5,065 nt of DNA from an archaeon. GTDB taxonomy: Archaea; Nanobdellota; Nanobdellia; Woesearchaeales; JAGVOV01. Position numbers and translations under genes: made by a program. This document shows, piece after piece, positions 1 to 5,065 of this stretch. The notes beneath the pieces are model-generated. The model ran no database searches. It was not told the DNA's origin and saw only the letters and a list, made by a program, of their open reading frames with translations. Numbering within the stretch: the stretch's first letter is position 1; each line of letters begins with the position of its first letter. The stretch covers positions 1 to 5,065 of the forward strand of contig JAGVOV010000182.1 in the NCBI GenBank assembly GCA_020052545.1, read 5' to 3'.

Positions 1-987
1 AAGATAGAAATTCTTTATGCTCTTGAATATTGGGATTATGGTAAGATAGAGGAAGAAGAAGAAGCCGGCTAGGGCAAAGAAGAAAGTGAAAAGATTCATC
101 GGAATCTGCATCATGCCGAAATCGCCATATTTTTTGTTGAATAGCATCTTTTTGTACTTGAAAATATTTATCAGGCTTCCCTTGAACCATCGGTTCCTCT
201 GCTTGTAGAGTGAATAGAAACTCTTTGGGCTTATCGTGTGCACATGTGCCTTGAAGCACTGCTGCAGGGTATAATTGCTTTTCTGGAGCCTGTATCCTAT
301 CTCCTGGTCTTCAGTTATGGAAGCTTCGTCAAAATAGCCTATTTTCCTTATGGTCTCTTTCTTATACAGGCTGAACGGGCCTGGCGCTACATAGATGCAG
401 TTTATCCTGCCCATCAGCTTTGCGAGGAAAATCGAGATTATGTATTCTATGCTCTGGAGCTTCTGAAGAAATTCCTTCGGCTCGTAAACCTGCATCACTG
501 GCGTCACGACAGCAAGGCTCTTTTTGCCATTCTGAAAATGGAGTATCATCTCTTTTAAGGCTGCTGGTTCGACGAAAGAATCCGCATCCAAGCAGGCAAA
601 AAATTCGCCTTTGCATCTTTTTATCGCGATATTGAGGGAGGCTGCCTTGCCAGAATTCTTCTTGTCTATCAATTTGATGTCTGCTCCTTTATTTTCCCTT
701 ATGAATTGCCTTACTCTCTTGGATGTTGAATCTGTGCTACCGTCGTTTATGGCAATGATCTCAAGCCTGTCTTTTGGATAATCAAGCTGGACTAGTGATT
801 TTAGAGTCTTGCATATGGAATCCTGTTCATTAAAGGCCGGAACCAGTATAGAAACTGATGGGTAAGAGTCAACAACTCCCTTGTTTTTCTGGTCTTTCTT
901 CTCAAGGAATACCATAAGCCAGAATATTGAGAAGTAAAGTGAAATGAAGTATATCCCCCAAAGCAGCAGTTCCAGCAGCAGTTCCAT
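1..987 (-). CDS. Processive-type family 2 membrane glycosyltransferase, C-terminus cut by window edge
   Basis: I translated this frame by hand: 329 codons are open from ATG 987-985 to the window edge, so the C-terminus is missing. A hydrophobic segment (residues 1-27) is followed by a GT-A catalytic domain. This shows PAFNEQ (50-55), NDGS (81-84), the metal-binding DAD (134-136), TED with the likely catalytic base (225-227) and QRNRW (263-267). A second membrane segment lies at about 296-320. The D, D, D, QxxRW set is the known signature of processive enzymes (PgaC/IcaA, hyaluronan, chitin and cellulose synthases) that polymerise a nucleotide-sugar at the cytoplasmic membrane face and often export the chain. 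The start is well fixed: an in-frame stop lies at 999-997 and GAGG sits 7 bases upstream. It follows the STT3-like gene by one base, so it is co-transcribed with it. The sugar and product are unknown. A non-processive dolichol-phosphate sugar synthase is less likely given QRNRW. Confidence 0.9.
   Translation of the reverse strand, partial: MELLLELLLWGIYFISLYFSIFWLMVFLEKKDQKNKGVVDSYPSVSILVPAFNEQDSICKTLKSLVQLDYPKDRLEIIAINDGSTDSTSKRVRQFIRENKGADIKLIDKKNSGKAASLNIAIKRCKGEFFACLDADSFVEPAALKEMILHFQNGKKSLAVVTPVMQVYEPKEFLQKLQSIEYIISIFLAKLMGRINCIYVAPGPFSLYKKETIRKIGYFDEASITEDQEIGYRLQKSNYTLQQCFKAHVHTISPKSFYSLYKQRNRWFKGSLINIFKYKKMLFNKKYGDFGMMQIPMNLFTFFFALAGFFFFLYLTIIPIFKSIKNFYL
962..985. repeat. Two tandem copies of a 12-base repeat
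   Basis: The plus strand reads AGCAGCAGTTCC twice in a row without mismatch (962-973 and 974-985). It lies just inside the start of the glycosyltransferase gene and encodes the repeated residues ELLLELLL at positions 2-9. The unit keeps the reading frame, so gain or loss of a copy would only lengthen or shorten the N-terminal hydrophobic segment by four residues. This is seen directly; a recent slippage duplication is inference. Confidence 0.75.
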
Positions 988-988
988 C

Positions 989-2434
989 TCAATGCCTCAA
1001 AAATTCCCAGATTTCAACGTCTTGGATATTATAGACTATTTTAAAAGTTTCGCTATTTGAGAAAAGGAACAATAAGCCCTCATTCTCATCTTTCCAATAT
1101 TCTTTTTTCATCCTTGGTGTGATTAGTATGTACTTGACATTATATCTGGCCAATAGATCATAGGTTTTTTTCAAGTTCCGTGAGGATAATATTGTATTTG
1201 TATCATCAAGCCTCTTGGTCAGATCAGGAGCATAATAAAAGTTGGAATCTGCGATTGTGCCAAAGCCTGCGATGGATTGTACCCATATGCCATTTTTGTA
1301 GTCAGAGAATACTGTCAAATTGTCGCTTGGGTTTTCTTTCAGCCATGATAATGCATTATACAGCTCTTTGTTCGGCTCTGAAGCTGAAATCCTGCCTATA
1401 TAAGATATTGATGAGAAAAGGAAACCGCATATTATGAGCACCATTATCAGGTTTTTTACCACCTTGAGGCTCCAATTCCTATCTTGCAATGCCCAAAAAC
1501 CCATGCCTGCTAGGACAGCCGCAAAGAATGAAACCTGGAATACTGTGTTGTAATCTATCACAAGAAAAAGCAATGAGAGCAAGATCAGGGTAAGCTGCCC
1601 ATAGAACATTTTGCTTTTCTTCCTCCACATTACCAAAAGACCAATCAAGGCGAGGAGGAAGTTGAACATCCCAAAACCATAACTCCCGCCAAGATCTGAG
1701 AAGAAATCGTCAAGCCCCTTGCTATCAAATCCCGGTTTTGCTGAATATCCGAGCGTGCTTGACAGATAGATGCTGTATGAGGCGCCGACAAGCAGCACTA
1801 TAAGGAAGATTTTGATGAAGCTGCCCAGTCGGTTTTTGTCATATAGGGTGTAAAGGAACATCAATGATAATGGTATGAAGGCCGGCAAAAAGCCGAAGAA
1901 AACCAATGGCAAACACAAGGCGGTTGATACAAATGTCCTGAACCTTAATTCAGAGAGGAAAAAATAAAAGCTTAGAATTGTCAATGCCAATACGAGACTA
2001 TAGCTGTCTGAGTTAGAAAACGCGTATATGAAGGCAGGCGTCGCCACCAATGACAGCATGATCAATGCCCTTTTCTTCATGGGGAGCTTAAATCTCTCAA
2101 GGAGCAGATTGAAAAAGAATGCAGACACTAGGCCAAGCAATATTGGGATTGCCAAAGATGCTGCTTCGGCAGGGATGAAAATAAAGAACATTGCAAGTAG
2201 ATAATGATAAGGATTGAATATGTATGCGCGGCCGCCAAAACTTAAGCTGTCCTGGAGAATCGGTCCTTTCATGCTTATCTGGCCAGCAATCCTTGCATTG
2301 TAATGGGACTGCTCGCCAAAAAGCGGTAGGTTGTTTGAATAGCGATAGCCAGGTATCATTGCTAGTATTATGAAGACAATTACAAGCAATGAGATGTTGA
2401 ATTGCAATCTTGAGATCCTACTGATAAATTTCAA
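989..2434 (-). CDS. STT3/AglB-like GT-C membrane protein, degenerate paralogue (481 aa)
   Basis: The protein is a polytopic membrane protein with about 12-13 hydrophobic segments (first about 13-29, last about 326-345) and a soluble C-terminal domain of roughly 130 residues. It resembles the 504-residue product of the gene upstream: both share DSLS(F/Y)GGR (here 62-69), an aromatic P-Y-H-Y stretch (75-78), a Trp-Leu before the C-terminal domain (364-365), a D-x-N-F motif (396-399) and a YxVxY(I/L) strand near the end. The layout matches oligosaccharyltransferase catalytic subunits, but at 481 residues it is shorter than usual STT3/AglB (about 600-950). The WWDYG position reads F-S-D-Y (376-379), and the first-loop Asp appears replaced by Gln42. 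The start is TTG with GGAGGT 8 bases upstream; the next in-frame Met is residue 26, inside the first membrane segment. It could be a lipid-linked sugar transferase, a diverged oligosaccharyltransferase or a non-catalytic partner. Confidence 0.8.
   Translation of the reverse strand: MKFISRISRLQFNISLLVIVFIILAMIPGYRYSNNLPLFGEQSHYNARIAGQISMKGPILQDSLSFGGRAYIFNPYHYLLAMFFIFIPAEAASLAIPILLGLVSAFFFNLLLERFKLPMKKRALIMLSLVATPAFIYAFSNSDSYSLVLALTILSFYFFLSELRFRTFVSTALCLPLVFFGFLPAFIPLSLMFLYTLYDKNRLGSFIKIFLIVLLVGASYSIYLSSTLGYSAKPGFDSKGLDDFFSDLGGSYGFGMFNFLLALIGLLVMWRKKSKMFYGQLTLILLSLLFLVIDYNTVFQVSFFAAVLAGMGFWALQDRNWSLKVVKNLIMVLIICGFLFSSISYIGRISASEPNKELYNALSWLKENPSDNLTVFSDYKNGIWVQSIAGFGTIADSNFYYAPDLTKRLDDTNTILSSRNLKKTYDLLARYNVKYILITPRMKKEYWKDENEGLLFLFSNSETFKIVYNIQDVEIWEFLRH
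995..998 (-). promoter_or_regulatory. Ribosome binding site of the glycosyltransferase gene
   Basis: The minus strand reads GAGG 7 bases before ATG 987-985, inside the last codons of the upstream STT3-like gene. The spacing is typical for a Shine-Dalgarno site and supports this ATG. The stop of the upstream gene (991-989) lies between the site and the ATG, which is the usual layout for translational coupling. Confidence 0.6.
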
Positions 2435-3932
2435 ATCTTTCTACCTCCAGCTTACAGGTTACTTTGTAGATTTTTGTTATATTCTCAAACACAAGCTCAA
2501 AGCATCTTTCATCTGTTACATACTTTGGCTTTTCGATGCCATAGCGCTCCATGGCCTGTGTTGATACCACAAGATAATCGATTTTGTACTTATTCAGTAT
2601 CGCAAGCGCATCGCTTTCATACTGGCTCGTGTAGACTAAATCTGTCTCTTTATATCTCTTATTTACATCTTGTATTGTGAGGAAATTGTCGTCCATGAAA
2701 TTTTTCCTCTTGGAAAAATATGTGACAAGATTGCCTTCCTGCATCGTGGTCATTATTGTTGTGTTGCTGTCTGTATTCTGGTTCAGCCAGAACATTGCCT
2801 GCTTTAACTCTGGGTCCAATTGCTTGTCCTTTTCCTGTAACGCATATTCGACTGCAGGATAGAATGATGTCAAAAGGAATAGGATAATAAAAGCGGCAAA
2901 GAAAATATGGAGGTATGATGCCACTTTCGTATTCTTTATATAATCCTCGAAAAGCCCATAAAAGTAGCCGAAGAGTATCGATAGCGTCACCCCAAGGAAA
3001 ATCAGGCCCAATTTTATCTCTATCAGCTTCAGCCACATGAGGAAAAGTGTTGAAAGCGCAAGGCTCGTCAACAATGCGAGCATCTTGTTCTTGATGCCAT
3101 AGATGAATTTGAATATTATGTATATGCCAAAGACAAAAGGCAAGATGCCTATCTGTAGGATTGCAGTAAGGATATTGAAGTCCTTGAATGTCTGGTTTAG
3201 AAGCTCAGCCGGGATATTCTGCCAAACGAGGCCGAATCCATGGTTAAGGAAAGCTCTCTTGTATATCAGGAATTGGCTCCAGAAGATGAAGAATAATGAG
3301 AATAGCACAACTTCTATCTCTTCCTTCTTTATGCTGAGGTTTTCAAGCTTGCATAAGAGGAGGTAGAGAAGAAGCGCTGCTACAAGCAGGAATGTTGAGG
3401 CATGGGTGATGCACAAGATGAGGAAGGTGATGAGAAAATAATTGAGGTTGTGGTTCCCTTTCTTTATGAAAAAGTAAAGAGCGAGAAAAATCAGAGGGAT
3501 TGTCAAAGAGTATATTGATATAGAATTAAGCGTCTCGGAAAAGAAAACCGGGATGAATCCAGAAGCAATCGCTGCAAAAATAGCGGCCTTTCTGTTTTGT
3601 GTGAGTTCGAGCGTCAAGAAGTATACAATGATGACCATAAGGGAAGCGAGTACGTTGGGGATTATTTTAGATACTAAATATGGGGGCATAAACATGCCAA
3701 AAAACGCGAGGAAATAATAGTAGAAAGGCGCAAAAGTGTTCTGTCTGCCGCCATAGCTTAATGAATCATGGAACAATGGTGTTCCATGGCTATCTATGTT
3801 TTCCACTTGACGCAGGACAAAATATGCATCTGGGTCACTGAATTCATTGGCCTGGAAGGCAAAATATATCCTGAAGCCTGCAACTAGCAAGAATACAGCA
3901 ATCAAAGCCGCTGCATATTTGTCTATCTTCAT
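2418..3932 (-). CDS. STT3/AglB-like GT-C membrane protein (504 aa), first gene of the operon
   Basis: A polytopic membrane protein with about 12-13 hydrophobic segments (first about 7-26, last about 338-357) and a soluble C-terminal domain of about 140 residues. The first external loop reads SDPDAYFVLR (32-41), close to the D-P-x-Y-x-x-R motif that carries the metal-binding, catalytic Asp in archaeal AglB. DSLSYGGR follows at 56-63. The C-terminal half has WL (382-383), DDNF (414-417) and IDYLVVS (451-457), which match STT3-type C-terminal landmarks in order. WWDYG, which recognises the sequon in true oligosaccharyltransferases, is absent: the matching place reads TTMQEGN (395-401). The second DxD expected after membrane segment 4 is also not visible (around 137-143). 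I infer a GT-C transferase using a polyprenyl-linked sugar donor, perhaps not on Asn sequons. ATG 3932-3930 has no well-spaced Shine-Dalgarno site, consistent with a leaderless transcript from the TATA box at 3961-3955. The gene ends in TAG and overlaps the next one by 17 bases. Confidence 0.82.
   Translation of the reverse strand: MKIDKYAAALIAVFLLVAGFRIYFAFQANEFSDPDAYFVLRQVENIDSHGTPLFHDSLSYGGRQNTFAPFYYYFLAFFGMFMPPYLVSKIIPNVLASLMVIIVYFLTLELTQNRKAAIFAAIASGFIPVFFSETLNSISIYSLTIPLIFLALYFFIKKGNHNLNYFLITFLILCITHASTFLLVAALLLYLLLCKLENLSIKKEEIEVVLFSLFFIFWSQFLIYKRAFLNHGFGLVWQNIPAELLNQTFKDFNILTAILQIGILPFVFGIYIIFKFIYGIKNKMLALLTSLALSTLFLMWLKLIEIKLGLIFLGVTLSILFGYFYGLFEDYIKNTKVASYLHIFFAAFIILFLLTSFYPAVEYALQEKDKQLDPELKQAMFWLNQNTDSNTTIMTTMQEGNLVTYFSKRKNFMDDNFLTIQDVNKRYKETDLVYTSQYESDALAILNKYKIDYLVVSTQAMERYGIEKPKYVTDERCFELVFENITKIYKVTCKLEVERFEIYQ
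2443..2448 (-). promoter_or_regulatory. Strong Shine-Dalgarno site fixing a TTG start
   Basis: The minus strand reads GGAGGT exactly 8 bases before TTG 2434-2432. It lies inside the last codons (Leu-Glu-Val) of the 504-residue gene. No ATG is available in frame for the downstream gene until residue 26, so this site decides the start and implies a 17-base overlap between the two reading frames. Confidence 0.8.
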
Positions 3933-3954
3933 GGCCTCGAAAAAGCCTTCTTGC

Positions 3955-3970
3955 TTTATAAGCTTTTGGC
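3955..3970 (-). promoter_or_regulatory. Archaeal TATA box with BRE-like element for the glycosyltransferase operon
   Basis: The minus strand reads TTATAAA at 3961-3955, preceded by the purine-rich GCCAAAAGC (3970-3962), which resembles a TFB recognition element. The box centre lies about 26 bases upstream of the A of ATG 3932, the normal distance from a TATA centre to the transcription start. The mRNA would then start at or next to the ATG. A GAGG also occurs, but only 2 bases before the ATG, too close to serve as a usual ribosome binding site. The start site is inferred, not shown. Confidence 0.6.
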
Positions 3971-3972
3971 AA

Positions 3973-3983
3973 TATTTTTAAAG
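3973..3983 (+). promoter_or_regulatory. Archaeal TATA-like box for radB
   Basis: The plus strand reads TATTTTTAAAG here. The TTTTTAAA core (3975-3982) has its centre about 26 bases before ATG 4005, which again predicts a transcript starting at the ATG. The bases between the box and the ATG hold no purine-rich Shine-Dalgarno site, in agreement with leaderless translation. A second AT-rich stretch (TTTATAAG, 3955-3962) could also work on this strand but would give a leader of about 20 bases. Confidence 0.55.
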
Positions 3984-4004
3984 TGCCTTGGCTTACTTTG
4001 CTCT

Positions 4005-4679
4005 ATGAAAAGGATTAGCGCAGGCATTCTGGTTATTGACAAGCTTCTTGGCGGTTATGAGGCTGATTGCGTCACAACAGTCTATGGCCCTGCCGGAAGC
4101 GGAAAGACAAATTTATGCATGTTCTGTCTCAAAGCCGTTGTTGAGGAAGGAAAGAAAGTGATTTATGTCGATACTGAGGGCAGTTTTTCTGTCGATAGGT
4201 TCAAACAGATCTGCCAGGACTATGATAAAGCTCTTGAAAATGTGATATTCATCAAGCCTATCTCGCTTGAGGAACAGAAGAAGGCTTTTGACATATTGAG
4301 GAAGAACCTTAATGACAAGGTCGGCCTTGTCATAGTCGACAGCATTGCCCCTTTTTATAGGCTGCAGTACAGCAACACACAGGACATACAGGATGCGAAT
4401 CGGGAATTGAGCCTGCAGCTGAATTTTCTGACTGAGATAGCCAGGAGGAAAGAGATTCCGGTACTGATAACAAATCAGGTTTATGCGAGCTTTGATGATA
4501 AGAACAAAGTCAATATGGTTGGCGGCGATATCTTGAAGTATGCCAGCAAATGCCTCATTGAGCTGCAAAAGGCCCACAAAGGAAAGAGGGTCGCGATAAT
4601 AAGGAAGCATAGGAGCATGCCAGAGGGAAAAGAGGCTGTTTTTGAAATAAAAGAAAAAGAGATTGTGGAAGCTGAATGA
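4005..4679 (+). CDS. radB: DNA repair and recombination protein RadB
   Basis: RadB is an archaeal RecA/Rad51-family ATPase that helps RadA-driven homologous recombination, acting like a Rad51 paralogue or mediator on single-stranded DNA. From ATG 4005 the protein has 224 residues, the usual RadB length, and consists of the ATPase core alone without the helix-hairpin-helix N-terminal domain of RadA. Visible motifs are Walker A GPAGSGKT (28-35), YVDTEGSF (54-61), Walker B GLVIVDS with Asp112 (107-113), ITNQVY (155-160, the region before loop L2) and the C-terminal RKHRSMPEG (200-208), which is typical of RadB. A TTG start at 3951 would add 18 residues, but it would run across both promoters and has no family support. 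The gene is divergent from the STT3-like operon and abuts the uS2 gene tail to tail. The ATPase motifs look intact, so the protein is probably active. Confidence 0.93.
   Translation: MKRISAGILVIDKLLGGYEADCVTTVYGPAGSGKTNLCMFCLKAVVEEGKKVIYVDTEGSFSVDRFKQICQDYDKALENVIFIKPISLEEQKKAFDILRKNLNDKVGLVIVDSIAPFYRLQYSNTQDIQDANRELSLQLNFLTEIARRKEIPVLITNQVYASFDDKNKVNMVGGDILKYASKCLIELQKAHKGKRVAIIRKHRSMPEGKEAVFEIKEKEIVEAE
4641..4660 (-). terminator. Possible T-rich terminator for the uS2 transcript, inside radB
   Basis: Just past the uS2 stop codon, the minus strand has runs of five, four and three T residues (4658-4654, 4652-4649, 4647-4645). Archaeal RNA polymerase commonly terminates at such T-rich tracts without a hairpin. 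There is no gap after the uS2 stop, so any 3' end must lie within the radB coding region. The tract also reflects Lys/Glu-rich codons of the RadB C-terminus, so it may be incidental. Confidence 0.3.
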
Positions 4680-5065
4680 TCATTCATCCATGAAATCTTC
4701 CATCTTGAAGCTTGGCTCTTCCTCCTTCCCTATAGACCCTTTGTTTCTCAAGTACTGCAATGCAACTATATAGAACAGTATTCCCAAGCTCTTCTTTCCC
4801 TTGTTGTTGCATGGAACAACCAAATCGAGTCCGTTGCTCGTGTTGTTCGTGTCGCACAGGCCTATCACAGGCACTCCGATCTTCAGCGCGTCCTGCACTG
4901 CATTCTTGTCAGGCCATGCGTCTGTCACGATTATCAGCTTCACTTCCGTGTAAGTCTCCAATGCCGGGTTTGTCAGTATGCCTGGTGGATACCTTCCAGC
5001 GAAGAATCTTATCTTTGTTACCTCGCCGAATTTTTTTACCGCTTTCCAGCCGTTCTCTCTCCTTG
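4680..5065 (-). CDS. rps2: 30S ribosomal protein S2 (uS2), N-terminus outside window
   Basis: This is the C-terminal 127 residues of uS2, a structural protein of the small ribosomal subunit. The frame is open to the right edge, so the start is not seen. Matches to archaeal/eukaryotic-type uS2 occur in order: FFAGRYPPGILTNP close to the edge, IIVTDAWPDKNAVQDA (Asp-containing core strand), GVPVIGLCDTNN, LDLVVPCNNKGKKSLG and then the helix ILFYIVALQYLRNKG. The chain ends with an acidic, Glu- and Asp-rich tail (GKEEEPSFKMEDFMDE). The TTG at 4961-4959 is an internal Leu codon and not a start, since the conserved sequence continues upstream of it. The stop TGA (4682-4680) directly abuts the stop of radB. 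In archaea this gene often lies in a cluster with other ribosomal and RNA polymerase genes, which would be to the right of this window. Confidence 0.95.
   Translation of the reverse strand, partial: RRENGWKAVKKFGEVTKIRFFAGRYPPGILTNPALETYTEVKLIIVTDAWPDKNAVQDALKIGVPVIGLCDTNNTSNGLDLVVPCNNKGKKSLGILFYIVALQYLRNKGSIGKEEEPSFKMEDFMDE

Noticed and set aside
238..558. 106-residue open frame on the plus strand
   Set aside because: It is antisense to the catalytic core of the glycosyltransferase, whose motifs (DAD, TED, QRNRW) are continuous across this stretch.
801..992. 63-residue minus-strand frame starting near 992
   Set aside because: It runs in a different frame over the N-terminus of the glycosyltransferase, whose own ATG 987 frame carries the family motifs.
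2659..3036. 125-residue open frame on the minus strand inside the 504-residue gene
   Set aside because: It is a different frame of the same strand within a well-supported membrane protein gene. Its composition is not membrane-like and shows no domain.
3953..3963. Near-palindrome GCTTTATAAGC as a possible operator
   Set aside because: It coincides with the minus-strand TATA box, which explains its symmetry. No second copy is present to support a regulator site.
3951..4004. Extension of radB to a TTG start at 3951, adding 18 residues
   Set aside because: It would overlap both TATA-like elements and has no Shine-Dalgarno site. The extra residues are not part of the RadB fold, and ATG 4005 gives the usual family length.
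4113..4610. 165-residue open frame on the minus strand inside radB
   Set aside because: It lies wholly antisense to a confidently identified gene, has no recognisable motif and has no promoter or ribosome binding site that I can see.
4790..4808. Pyrimidine-rich stretch as a terminator for radB
   Set aside because: It lies over 100 bases beyond the radB stop inside the uS2 gene and has only short T runs broken by other bases, so the support is too weak to call.
1..5065. CRISPR array, tRNA, rRNA, insertion sequence or toxin-antitoxin system
   Set aside because: Coding sequence fills the window apart from 72 promoter bases and a single base. I found no regularly spaced repeats, tRNA-like folds or transposase motifs.

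Overview
The window looks archaeal. It holds a RadB recombinase paralogue and an archaeal-type ribosomal protein uS2. Two genes with TATA-like boxes about 26 bases before their start codons appear leaderless, while genes inside an operon have Shine-Dalgarno sites. RadB is known from euryarchaeal and DPANN lineages and is usually missing from TACK archaea, so a euryarchaeal or DPANN genome is the best guess. The genome is compact: only one gap is longer than one base, the 72 bases at 3933-4004. No stretch of 300 bases lacks a gene, and I see no RNA gene, CRISPR array, insertion sequence or mobile element.

Leftward operon, 3932 down to 1 (minus strand). It starts with a 504-residue polytopic membrane protein (2418-3932). 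This overlaps by 17 bases a related 481-residue membrane protein (989-2434, TTG start with a strong GGAGGT site). One base further on is a family 2 glycosyltransferase (987 to the window edge, cut off). Both membrane proteins look like short, divergent members of the STT3/AglB-type GT-C fold. The glycosyltransferase carries the full D, D, D, QRxRW signature of processive membrane enzymes such as PgaC/IcaA, hyaluronan and cellulose synthases. Together they suggest a module that makes or transfers a cell-surface glycoconjugate; the exact product cannot be read from the sequence.

Divergent promoter region, 3933-4004. Two back-to-back TATA-like elements each sit at the distance expected for transcripts that start at or next to the ATG.

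Right side, 4005-5065. radB (plus strand) runs to 4679, and the gene for uS2 (minus strand, N-terminus outside the window) ends at 4680. The two genes converge with no spacer, and their TGA stop codons together form the palindrome TGATCA.

The most interesting observation is that the two STT3-like paralogues appear to have lost complementary parts of the oligosaccharyltransferase active site. One keeps the first-loop aspartates but lacks a WWDYG-like motif. The other keeps an Asp-Tyr at the WWDYG position but has Gln where the first-loop catalytic Asp is expected.
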